NCBI GenBank assembly: GCA_030550675.1
Contig: JAUQOW010000020.1
Location: 1-33,585, forward strand
DNA from: Chloroflexota bacterium
GTDB taxonomy: Bacteria > Chloroflexota > Chloroflexia > Chloroflexales > Roseiflexaceae
Reading direction: 5' to 3'
DNA length: 33,585 nucleotides
Part shown: positions 12,000 through 20,612 of the stretch, in pieces
How positions within the stretch are numbered: the stretch's first letter is position 1
Layout of the letters: every line of letters begins with the position of its first letter
Notes under the pieces: model-generated
Told to the model about the DNA's origin: nothing
Seen by the model: the letters and a program-made list of their open reading frames with translations, nothing else
The model's database searches: none
Made by a program: the position numbers and the translations under genes

Positions 12000-12026
12000 T
12001 TAGCACTCAGCGGACGAGAGTGCCAG
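12000..12026. promoter_or_regulatory. Second, degenerate CIRCE-like site
   Basis: TTAGCACTC-N9-GAGTGCCAG: perfect left arm, first six bases of the right arm match. Confidence 0.6.
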
Positions 12027-12158
12027 TAGACATAATGAGACAACGAACGCACTGCGTCAACAGCATTCTAGGCAGACTGCCACAGTCATGCTACAATCGT
12101 AGCCAACCCTGTTTCGACATGCGCGGTAACGCGGAAGTTCGTGTGAAGGAGGCTGCGG

Positions 12159-13148
12159 ATGCGTCTCGAACGAAACCTGGGAATGGACCTGGTGCGCTGC
12201 ACTGAAGCGGCGGCGTTACGCGCCGCCCGCCTCATGGGTCGTGGCGACAAGAACGCCGCCGATCAGGCGGCGGTCGATGCCATGCGCTTTGCGCTCGACG
12301 CTGTTCCCATGAACGGGGTAGTGGTGATCGGTGAAGGAGAAAAGGACGAAGCGCCCATGCTCTATATCGGTGAAAAGGTGGGCACCGGCGATCCGCCAGA
12401 GGTTGACATCGCCGTCGATCCGATCGAGGGCACGACATTGCTGGCTGAGGGTATGCCGGGCGCAATTGCTGTCGTGGCGATCGCCGAACGCGGTTCCCTC
12501 TATCACTGGTCAGGCATCGCCTACATGGACAAACTGGCGGTCGGACCGCAGGCGCGCGGTGCGATTGACATCAATGCGCCAGTCGCCGAAAACATCCGCA
12601 ATGTCGCTCGGGCGCTCAAGAAGGAAGTTGAAGATATTACGGTCGTGGTGCTCGACCGACCGCGCCATAAGGAATTGATCCGTCAGATCCGCGAAACCGG
12701 GGCGCGCATTAAGCTCATTCTGCACGGCGACGTGTCCGCAGGCATTATGACCGCTATCGAGGATCCGCCCGCCGACATCCTCATGGGCATCGGCGGCGCT
12801 CCTGAAGCAGTCATCACAGCATGCGCCATGAAATGTCTGGGCGGCGAAATCCAATGCAAACTCTGGCCCAGGAATGACGATGAGCGCGCCCTTGCCGCCG
12901 CGAATGGCATCGACCTTGATCGCGTGTACCGCACATCTGACCTTGTGCGCGGCGAGAACGTGTTCTTTGCCGCCACCGGCATCACCGACGGCGAATTCCT
13001 GCGCGGGGTGCGCTATTTCAGCGGCGGCGCCCGCACCTATTCAGTCGTGATGCGTGCGGCGTCAGGCACCGTGCGCTACATCGAGTCGCGCCACGACTGG
13101 ACAAAACTTATGCGCATTTCCGACGTGGATTACATCCATGTCGCATAA
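12159..13148 (+). CDS. glpX: Class II fructose-1,6-bisphosphatase
   Basis: IGEGEKDEAPMLYIGEKVG, DIAVDPIEGTTLLAEG, GIGGAPEAVITACAMKCLGGE; AAGGAGG before the start. Confidence 0.97.
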   Translation: MRLERNLGMDLVRCTEAAALRAARLMGRGDKNAADQAAVDAMRFALDAVPMNGVVVIGEGEKDEAPMLYIGEKVGTGDPPEVDIAVDPIEGTTLLAEGMPGAIAVVAIAERGSLYHWSGIAYMDKLAVGPQARGAIDINAPVAENIRNVARALKKEVEDITVVVLDRPRHKELIRQIRETGARIKLILHGDVSAGIMTAIEDPPADILMGIGGAPEAVITACAMKCLGGEIQCKLWPRNDDERALAAANGIDLDRVYRTSDLVRGENVFFAATGITDGEFLRGVRYFSGGARTYSVVMRAASGTVRYIESRHDWTKLMRISDVDYIHVA

Positions 13149-13180
13149 CGCGGGCTGATGGCTGAACATTCAACCCGCGC

Positions 13181-14248
13181 TCACAATACGCCTACATTGG
13201 AGTGATCTCCCAGCACCAGGCGGTATGCCTTTGGTTTGCGCGGCGAGCGTGTCACCTCGACATACCGCCCGATCAGGCTATCCTCCAGGCGGTGCGGGAG
13301 ATCACGAATGACGCAGTGCTCCAGCACAATTGAATGCTCGATCTCAGCGCTCTCAATGACGCAATGGTGATAGATCGACGTAAAGGGTCCAATGTAGGCG
13401 TTGATAATGCGCGTATGTTCACCAATGATCGCCGGACCGCGGATGGTGCTGTTGATGATCTCCGCCCCCTTCTCGATGATCACCTTGCCAATCAGGTGCG
13501 AGTCGCGATCTACGAACCCCTCGACCGACGCTGACATTTCTTCCAGGATCAGACGATTCGCCTCCAGCATATCGTCCTTTTTCCCAGTATCGATCCACCA
13601 GCCGTGGTGGATGTAGGGAAAGACGCGCCGTCCATGCTCCACCAGCCACTGGATCGCATCGGTAATTTCCAGTTCGCCGCGCCACGAGGGACGGATCGCT
13701 TCGACCGCCTCCCAGATGCTGTTGTCGAACATATAAATGCCGACCAGCGCCAGATTCGACGGCGGCTGGCGTGGTTTTTCGATCAGGCGCACGATCTGTC
13801 CTCGCTCGTCGAGCACCGCCACGCCGTATTGCTCTGGCGTGGCAACCTGCTTGAGAACAATTTGCGCATTGTAGTCGCTCGCGCCAAACTGCTGGAGCAG
13901 CGGCGCAATCCCTCCCTGAATGCAGTTATCACCCAGAAACATGACAAACCGGTCATCCCCCAGAAAGTCGCGCGAGATCTTGACGGCATGCGCCAGACCG
14001 AGCGGCTCGTCCTGTTCGATATAGGTAATCCGCACGCCCCAGCGACTGCCATCGCCGACGGCGGCGCGCACTTCGGGTCCGGTGCTGCCGATCACGACGC
14101 CAATGTCTTCGACGCCAGCATCGCGGATCGTTTCAATGACGCGGAAGAGCACCGGCTTGTTGGCGACCGGCACCAGTTGCTTGGCGCTGGTATAGGTGAT
14201 GGGACGCAAGCGAGTGCCTTTGCCGCCGCTGAGAACCAGTCCTTTCAT
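13181..14248 (-). CDS. Glucose-1-phosphate thymidylyltransferase (RmlA long-form-like)
   Basis: MKGLVLSGGKGTRLRPITYTSAKQLVPVANKPVLF, FLGDNCIQGG, C-terminal hexapeptide-like repeats; ATG at 14248. Confidence 0.92.
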   Translation of the reverse strand: MKGLVLSGGKGTRLRPITYTSAKQLVPVANKPVLFRVIETIRDAGVEDIGVVIGSTGPEVRAAVGDGSRWGVRITYIEQDEPLGLAHAVKISRDFLGDDRFVMFLGDNCIQGGIAPLLQQFGASDYNAQIVLKQVATPEQYGVAVLDERGQIVRLIEKPRQPPSNLALVGIYMFDNSIWEAVEAIRPSWRGELEITDAIQWLVEHGRRVFPYIHHGWWIDTGKKDDMLEANRLILEEMSASVEGFVDRDSHLIGKVIIEKGAEIINSTIRGPAIIGEHTRIINAYIGPFTSIYHHCVIESAEIEHSIVLEHCVIRDLPHRLEDSLIGRYVEVTRSPRKPKAYRLVLGDHSNVGVL

Positions 14249-14351
14249 AAACCCTTCCTCACGTAAGTGGATTCTATGAGCGCCTTCCACATTGTAATGG
14301 CGCCAGATGATCGATGGATAACAGTCACAGCGCCGCCCCCCACACACAGAT

Positions 14352-14378
14352 ACGCCCGTGCCTGTCCAGCACGGGCGT
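14352..14378 (-). terminator. Hairpin between the NlpC/P60 gene and the nucleotidyltransferase gene
   Basis: ACGCCCGTGC-N7-GCACGGGCGT perfect 10-bp stem; no strong U tract. Confidence 0.5.
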
Positions 14379-14403
14379 GTGCGACGACGATGGGAAAAGC
14401 GTT

Positions 14404-16041
14404 TTACCGGCGCACTCGGATAGCGCCATAATAGCGCGACGTCCAGTACGATCCCCAGATGCTGGACACCTGCACGCCGTAGCGCGGCGTCATCGCGTGA
14501 ACGATACGACCGCCGCCGATGTAAATAGCCACATGGCTGATTCCGCGCCGTCCGCCGGTGTTGCGGAAGAACACCAGATCGCCCGGCGCCAGATTCTCCA
14601 TGGAGCCGACCGACGCGCCATACGCGGTATTGAACTGCGCAGCGGCGCTGCGCGGCAGGTTAACGCCAAACTGGCGATACACATAACTGGTGAACCCGCT
14701 GCAATCGAACCCGGTCGCCGGGCTTGCGCCGCCCCAGCGATAGCGTGAACCGACAAGCTGAACGGCAAAACTGGCGACATCGCCGCTGGCGGGGATATTC
14801 GCCAGACCGGCGCTCGCGCCGGGGCGACCGCCGCTCATCGGCAACGCCGGGAAGTCGCGGCTGACCGGCACGCGCCGCAGCACGTGCGCCGTCGTGCTGA
14901 TCAAATCGCGGAACACCCACGCCTTGGTCCCGTCCGGCAATCGCACTCGCAACCAGTCCTTGTACTTGCCAATCAGATCAACCTGCACACCCGCATCGAT
15001 CCGACCAATGCGATCATAGCGCGAGTCGGGACCTTTACGCAGATTCACGCTGTTCTCAGCGATCACGCCCACCAGCGCCGGATTCGGATCAGGAATGGTC
15101 TCTGCGACCAGCAGGCGTTTGACGACCGAGGGATCAACATTCAAGAACTCGGCTTTCACCCACCCATCAAGACCGCCGGGAGCGCCAACGTGGAACCAGT
15201 CCTGATAGATTTCATACAGTTCCAGCTGCATATTCTGCTTCAGGGTCGTGATCGGCACGTAATGCGTACCGGGACCGTCCCGCAGTTGCAGACCGCTTTC
15301 GCGCACAGTTGCAATCTTCGGCGGCGGCGGGGGCGGGATGGCGCTCTCCTGCACCTCAAACAGCGTATACGACGCCGCTTCCGAGATATTGAGCACTTCC
15401 CCCGAAATCCAGTAGACCGGACCATCGACCCGCTCACGAACCTGGAACCAGTCGCCGTAGCGACCGATCACCTGCACCGGCATATCGCCGGAAATGCGCC
15501 CGACCGCATCATATTCAGTGCCGGGACCATTCCGCAGATAGGCGCGTTCCACAGCAATCGTCGCCGGCACCACGATGGGCGCGAGCGCCTCACTGCGCGA
15601 AATGAGCGAAAGCGGCACCGGCAGATCGGCAGTCTCTTCCAGCGGCGCATCGCCAATGGCGGCATCAAGATCGATGGGCGCCAGCGGCACGGTAAACTCA
15701 CTCCCTTCCTGCGGAACAACCGGCGACGGAACGGCTGGGGTCAATACTCCCGGACGAAGCTGTGACAGAAGCATGGCTACAGGGAGGAGCAGAGCAACCA
15801 GCGCATGAAGGATGACGCGAGCCGGAAGACGGGCAAGCAGATCAGAGGGGGAGCCGAACCGGGCGGACCGAACCGTTTGCCATCGAGTTGCGAGAGCGCG
15901 AGTGAGCGATGTTTGTTGTCGCCTTCGGGCAAGTGCGCGGCGCTGCAGCGACTCAAGGCTGTACGGGTCCGACGTCATACCCCGATGACTTTGCTCGATC
16001 ATGGAGCATCTCCTGGCGGTATACCCTGCGACATGCACCAC
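14404..16041 (-). CDS. SH3-repeat NlpC/P60 cell-wall peptidase; start may be internal (MIEQSHRG or MTSDPYSL)
   Basis: N-terminal TM, three bacterial SH3 modules (AYLRNGPGTEYDAVGRI, GLQLRDGPGTHYVPI, VNLRKGPDSRYDRIGRI), NlpC/P60 core FDCSGFTSYVY ... GISHVAIYIGGGRIVHAM. Confidence 0.93.
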   Translation of the reverse strand: MVHVAGYTARRCSMIEQSHRGMTSDPYSLESLQRRALARRRQQTSLTRALATRWQTVRSARFGSPSDLLARLPARVILHALVALLLPVAMLLSQLRPGVLTPAVPSPVVPQEGSEFTVPLAPIDLDAAIGDAPLEETADLPVPLSLISRSEALAPIVVPATIAVERAYLRNGPGTEYDAVGRISGDMPVQVIGRYGDWFQVRERVDGPVYWISGEVLNISEAASYTLFEVQESAIPPPPPPKIATVRESGLQLRDGPGTHYVPITTLKQNMQLELYEIYQDWFHVGAPGGLDGWVKAEFLNVDPSVVKRLLVAETIPDPNPALVGVIAENSVNLRKGPDSRYDRIGRIDAGVQVDLIGKYKDWLRVRLPDGTKAWVFRDLISTTAHVLRRVPVSRDFPALPMSGGRPGASAGLANIPASGDVASFAVQLVGSRYRWGGASPATGFDCSGFTSYVYRQFGVNLPRSAAAQFNTAYGASVGSMENLAPGDLVFFRNTGGRRGISHVAIYIGGGRIVHAMTPRYGVQVSSIWGSYWTSRYYGAIRVRR

Positions 16042-16197
16042 AAAGAGTCCGGTTCTGCAAAACCGAACCGATGTGCGGTGAAGCAGGGCATATCGTTAAC
16101 GGATGACACGATGAGGCGAGTGTACCATAAGGTGTTAAAAATTGCAAACGAATGATGCGACATCGGTTATTACAGCGTTGCAGATGCGACGAATCCA

Positions 16198-16215
16198 GGC
16201 AGGCGAACGCCTGCC
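16198..16215. repeat. Short hairpin downstream of the GDPD gene
   Basis: GGCAGGCG-AA-CGCCTGCC. Confidence 0.45.
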
Positions 16216-16243
16216 GTTGACCGAATATAAACCATGATCGTCA

Positions 16244-16966
16244 TTACGTCAAGTTTTTGACAATCATCCGTCGCAGCACGTCCGGGACATCGGTAATGAT
16301 GCCATCCACGCCGAGCCTCAGGAACCGCTGCATCTCATCGGGATCGTTGACCGTCCAGACATGCACGCGATACCCGGCGCGGCGCACAATCGGCAGCACG
16401 TGGTCGAGCAGAGGGATCTGCCAGGCAGGATGCCAGGCGACCGCGCCCACCCGCTTAAGATCCAGAAAGGGCCAGCTTTCGCGCAGTCGCACATCGGGGC
16501 GAAACGTGGGAATGCCCATCAGAAGGGCGCGCGGCAGATCGGGCGCAACCGTGGCCACCTCTGCCAGCGCTTCGTCCCAGAAAGAGGAAATCAGCACTTG
16601 ATCAATCACCTGTTCGCTGCGCAACAGGCGCACCACATCGGCGCCGATGCCGCGCTCTTTCAGTTCGATGTTCAACTGCATCCCGCGCTCGCGGGCGAAG
16701 GCGCAGACCTCGACCAGGGTCGCAACACGTTCGCCGCCAATATCGAGTTGACGCAGATCGGCGAGCGTACAGCGCGCCACGGGTCGTCCTCGCGCTTCCC
16801 AGCGCGCCGTTGTATCATCGTGGAACACAACCAGGACGCCATCGGCGGTGCGCTGCACATCGAGTTCGCACATATCGGCGCCCTGCCGGGCGGCAAGTTC
16901 AAACGCGCGCAACGTGTTCTCCGGCGCATAGGCTGAAGCGCCGCGATGGGCGATCACCAGAGTCAT
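16244..16966 (-). CDS. Glycerophosphodiester phosphodiesterase
   Basis: MTLVIAHRGASAYAPENTLRAFELAARQGADMCELDVQRTADGVLVVFHDDT.. Confidence 0.96.
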   Translation of the reverse strand: MTLVIAHRGASAYAPENTLRAFELAARQGADMCELDVQRTADGVLVVFHDDTTARWEARGRPVARCTLADLRQLDIGGERVATLVEVCAFARERGMQLNIELKERGIGADVVRLLRSEQVIDQVLISSFWDEALAEVATVAPDLPRALLMGIPTFRPDVRLRESWPFLDLKRVGAVAWHPAWQIPLLDHVLPIVRRAGYRVHVWTVNDPDEMQRFLRLGVDGIITDVPDVLRRMIVKNLT

Positions 16967-16987
16967 AGCACACCGTTCCTCGTGACA

Positions 16988-17019
16988 ACAAAATCCCCGC
17001 TCCTGGCGGCGGAGCGGGG
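16988..17019 (-). terminator. Rho-independent terminator of the SWIM-like gene
   Basis: Minus strand CCCCGCTCC-N7-GGAGCGGGG followed by ATTTTGT. Confidence 0.75.
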
Positions 17020-17040
17020 AGCGGCGGTCGCCATAGGGGG

Positions 17041-17598
17041 TTAACTCAACGCGCTGACAAAATGCTCCTCGACGGCGATTTTGCCCGGCTCACGGGCGAT
17101 AGCGGGCAACATCGGCGCCAGAATGCGCTGCAACGCCATCACGTGCGCGCAGGTATTCCACACGCGGAATGTCGAGCAATCGCACGACCATCCGGTTTCG
17201 GTCAGCGCCAGAACGTGGTCGTTGTTATTGCCGTGGAAGCGCGCTCGCAGCGCCTGGATTTCGATCCGATCCAATTCGTGCACGTAGCGGCGCGACTTCT
17301 CAATCATGCTGATCAATTCGGAATGGATAATGATCGGACCCGGCTCGCGCGCTTCCGCCGACAGCATCGGCGCCAGCGCCTTCTGCAGCGTCATGACATG
17401 CGCACACACGCCGCGCAAATGGAACACTTCGCAATCGCATGCCCAACGACCGTGGACGAGTTGAACGCTGTGATCATTATTGCCGCCGTGGAAACGAACC
17501 GCGATCTCGTCGAGAGCGATGCGCTCCGGTTCCTCCGCATAGCGCCGGGCTTTTTCGATCTTCCCGATCAAATCCGAGTGCATATCCCGCCTCCTCAT
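17041..17598 (-). CDS. Tandem SWIM-like zinc-finger protein of unknown function
   Basis: Two homologous halves, each with CxCx8CxH (CDCEVFHLRGVCAH; CDCSTFRVWNTCAH). Start may be MHSDLIG rather than MRRRDMHSD. Confidence 0.82.
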   Translation of the reverse strand: MRRRDMHSDLIGKIEKARRYAEEPERIALDEIAVRFHGGNNDHSVQLVHGRWACDCEVFHLRGVCAHVMTLQKALAPMLSAEAREPGPIIIHSELISMIEKSRRYVHELDRIEIQALRARFHGNNNDHVLALTETGWSCDCSTFRVWNTCAHVMALQRILAPMLPAIAREPGKIAVEEHFVSALS

Positions 17599-17658
17599 CT
17601 AGTGCTTGCAGGCAAGCCCTTGCGGCTTCGCCCGTCTTCCGCGCCTTGGCGCAAAACC

Positions 17659-17694
17659 GAAGCGGCACAGACTGATACACGTCTGTGCCGCTTC
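17659..17694 (-). terminator. Strong hairpin between tRNA-Leu and the SWIM-like gene
   Basis: Perfect 14-bp arms GAAGCGGCACAGAC/GTCTGTGCCGCTTC, 8-nt loop; minus strand continues GGTTTTGC. Confidence 0.6.
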
Positions 17695-17940
17695 ATGCTG
17701 TTCCGTATTCAACTGGCGCTTCACTTCGCATGGCCAGCATTCCCTGCCAGAGACTGCGCCATAATTCACAATCTTAATCGGTCGTTAGCATTATAGAGGC
17801 GCCGCACACGTGAGTCAAGCCTGAGTCAGCGCCGGGCGCAACTGTCGATTTGCGCGTCCCAATGCCTGAAAAGGTGACGATTTCGCAAGATCGCCGCCGC
17901 TGCGACGGGGGCAAGTTGTTGAATCTCAACTCGAAGCGGA

Positions 17941-18025
17941 TGGTGGGGACGGAGGGACTCGAACCCTCACGGATTGCTCCACAAGTTCCTAAGACTTGCG
18001 CGTCTGCCAGTTCCGCCACATCCCC
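17941..18025 (-). tRNA. tRNA-Leu (anticodon UAG), CCA encoded
   Basis: Minus strand GGGGATGTGGCGGAACTGGCAGACGCGCAAGTCTTAGGAACTTGTGGAGCAATCCGTGAGGGTTCGAGTCCCTCCGTCCCCACCA; anticodon arm CAAGT-CTTAGGA-ACTTG, T-loop GGTTCGAGTCC, long variable arm. Confidence 0.97.
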
Positions 18026-18229
18026 ACACGTCAATTGTAGCAATTCTTGAGGCAGGATGCAAACGGCGGCAGCGCCGACGACCACGAATCATACGACATA
18101 ACCTCATACGAAGAAACCTCGTGCATGCTGTTGACGATCCCGATCCCTTCGTGTACAATGATGCAAGCCATCCACCGATGGCGCGTTCTAACTAATCCTT
18201 TACTCCTGAGACCCTTAAGGAGCCGGGCA

Positions 18230-18877
18230 ATGCCTGACGAGCGTGGCAGCGCAGATGAACTTGAGGTGCGATACTACCCTAACCTGATCGGCCGCCTGTA
18301 TCTTATCAGCCTCGAGGACGTCATGGGGCGAAATGGCGTCAATGCGCTGTTGAACCTGGCCGGAACCCGGCATCTGGTCAATAACTACCCGCCGAACAAC
18401 CTCAAGCGAGAATTTCCGTTCTCGGATTTGTCGGCGATCTCCAAAGCGACGGAGACGATGTACGGGCCACGCGGCGCGCGCGGCATGGAACTGCGCGCCG
18501 GACGCTATGCGTTCAACCTGGGGCTGAAAGAATTCGGTCCGCTCCTCGGTATGGCTGACCTTGCGCTGAAACTTATGCCGATGACGATGAAGATGAAGAT
18601 CGTCCTCAACGCCACGGCGCAGACGTTTGATCGCTTCAGCGATCAGCCATCCCATGTTGAGGAGCGTAAAGGTCAATTCCTCTACATTATTGAAAAATGC
18701 CCGATCTGCTGGGGGCGCAAGTCAGATCGCCCCGTCGGGCATCTGGCGCAGGGCATTCTCGAAGAAGCGCTCACCTGGGTAACTGGCGGTCACTCGTTCC
18801 GTATCGAGCAGACGGAGTGCCAGGGCATGGGGTGCGAACGCTGCATCTTCGCCATTGACAAAGACCCGATCGATTAG
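18230..18877 (+). CDS. V4R (4-vinyl reductase-type) domain protein
   Basis: MPDERGSADELEVRYYPN..; C-terminal CPICWGRK..GILEEALTWVTGGHSFRIEQTECQGMGCERCIFAIDK; AAGGAG RBS. Confidence 0.8.
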   Translation: MPDERGSADELEVRYYPNLIGRLYLISLEDVMGRNGVNALLNLAGTRHLVNNYPPNNLKREFPFSDLSAISKATETMYGPRGARGMELRAGRYAFNLGLKEFGPLLGMADLALKLMPMTMKMKIVLNATAQTFDRFSDQPSHVEERKGQFLYIIEKCPICWGRKSDRPVGHLAQGILEEALTWVTGGHSFRIEQTECQGMGCERCIFAIDKDPID

Positions 18878-19100
18878 TCGTCGCACTGTAACCGTTGTTT
18901 TGGAGGTGCAAACGTCTTGCACAACGCCGACAGGACGGGCACGCTCCAAAAGATGACGCACAAACGCACGTTCGATAGTCCGGCTCTGTCTGTCGGGCTA
19001 GGCGCTACGTGTGTTTTTGTGTTTTCGGAAGCTGAAAAGAACGCCGTCTCCGATACGCTTTGTTGACCCCGGTGCGTAATTCGACTGTAATCTCATGCCC

Positions 19101-19136
19101 TTGAAGGGTCGCTTCCCTATTCTGTATAGTACAGAA
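19101..19136 (+). promoter_or_regulatory. Putative promoter with overlapping operator-like dyad
   Basis: TTGAAG-N18-TATAGT; TTCTGTA-TAG-TACAGAA (19120-19136) is a perfect dyad over the -10. Confidence 0.5.
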
Positions 19137-19200
19137 CAGAGCCTGGAAGGAGGTTCTGTCTCTCCTTCAATTCCGGCTATCGTTGCGGGGAGTCGCATCT

Positions 19201-20601
19201 ATGAAACGCATCATCATCCGTGAGCGCACGCTCATCCCCCCGTTCGGCGAGCCGGCGCGCGATCTGCGCGTGCTGAATAAACCGCTCTGGCTGTTGCAAC
19301 GTGATCTGCTCGCTCCCTATTGTCGCGGCGCATTGGAAGTCGACTCGCTTGAGGAGGTGCCGCCGGTCAATGAAGAACTGCTCGTCTACCGCGATAATCT
19401 GTTCTTCAATGAGTATCTGATCGACGCCTTCATCCGCGAAGCGCGCAGGACCGGGCGCGCCTGCCGCATCGCCTTTGCACGCGACGATGCGGCTATCGTC
19501 ACGCATGCCCTGCATCTCCAGGAAGGCATCCGCCTCGATGAACGCCATGGCGTATATGTCGCCGACCTGTTCTACTATCCGCGCGGTCCCGATGCGGACC
19601 CGGAGCCGCTGGTGATCGATACGCTGCCGCGCGAAATGGGGTACTACCATATCCCCAGTTACATGGCGCGCCATGGCGACCTGGTGTTTCAGGTGCCCAT
19701 GCGCGCGTTCCTTTCCATCGAAAATTGGGTGCATGTCTTTCTGGCGAATTCGCCATTCGGCGTCTTCTCGTGGGGACGGATCCACGAGCAACTGGTCGAG
19801 GAAAGCTGGAAAGAGAAAATTGCAGTATCATTGACGACGCTGGCAGAACGCCTCAACCCGTTCGCTCCGCCCTGGCGCAACCATTTCCTGGCATGCTCGC
19901 GCCTGGTGAAGGTCGGCAAAAATTGTTCGATCGATCCGACGGCGATTATTCACGGACCAACGGTCATCGGCAATAATGTCTATATCGGCGCTGGCGTTGT
20001 GATCACCAACAGTTTGATCGGCGACAACGTCAACATCATGCAGGGGTCGCAGATTATGTTGAGCGTGGTGAGCGACCGCTGCTACCTGCCATTCAACGCC
20101 GGGCTGTTTATGACGACGCTGATGGAAAACTCGATGGTCGCCCAGCTGAGTTGTCTGCAGTTATGCGTGGTTGGTCGGAACACGTTCATCGGCGCCGGGA
20201 ATATTTTTACGGACTTCCATCTGCTGAATCGCCCAATTCGCACCTTCCACCGCTGGAAGGGCGCCGAAAAACCGGAATTGGTCGAGGTGGGATTGCCGGT
20301 GCTGGGATCCGCCGTCGGTCATAATGTGAAGATCGGCAGCGGTTTTGTCGTGTACCCGGCACGTATGATAGAATCAAATACCGTGCTGCTCTACTCGGCG
20401 CCGGATACCGTCATCGGGCACAACGTGGTTCATCTGGCAGGCGACGATGAGAGCGATGCCGATGAGCACGGCGACCTGCGCCGCACGATCTACCGCTGGC
20501 CTCAGCGGTACGACCCCGCTACGCACAACGGCGACGATGAGCCGCACGGTCCGATACTGGTATCGATGTCGCTTGCGCAATCCGTTCCTGCGCGACGCTA
20601 G
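19201..20601 (+). CDS. Left-handed beta-helix / GlmU-like (NTP_transf_4-like) protein
   Basis: Hexapeptide repeats NCSIDPTAIIHGPTVIGNNVYIGAGVVITNSLIGDNVNIMQG; N-terminus RVLNKPLWLLQRDLLA; start MKRIIIRERT at 19201. Confidence 0.78.
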   Translation: MKRIIIRERTLIPPFGEPARDLRVLNKPLWLLQRDLLAPYCRGALEVDSLEEVPPVNEELLVYRDNLFFNEYLIDAFIREARRTGRACRIAFARDDAAIVTHALHLQEGIRLDERHGVYVADLFYYPRGPDADPEPLVIDTLPREMGYYHIPSYMARHGDLVFQVPMRAFLSIENWVHVFLANSPFGVFSWGRIHEQLVEESWKEKIAVSLTTLAERLNPFAPPWRNHFLACSRLVKVGKNCSIDPTAIIHGPTVIGNNVYIGAGVVITNSLIGDNVNIMQGSQIMLSVVSDRCYLPFNAGLFMTTLMENSMVAQLSCLQLCVVGRNTFIGAGNIFTDFHLLNRPIRTFHRWKGAEKPELVEVGLPVLGSAVGHNVKIGSGFVVYPARMIESNTVLLYSAPDTVIGHNVVHLAGDDESDADEHGDLRRTIYRWPQRYDPATHNGDDEPHGPILVSMSLAQSVPARR

Positions 20602-20612
20602 GAGGCTGTTTC

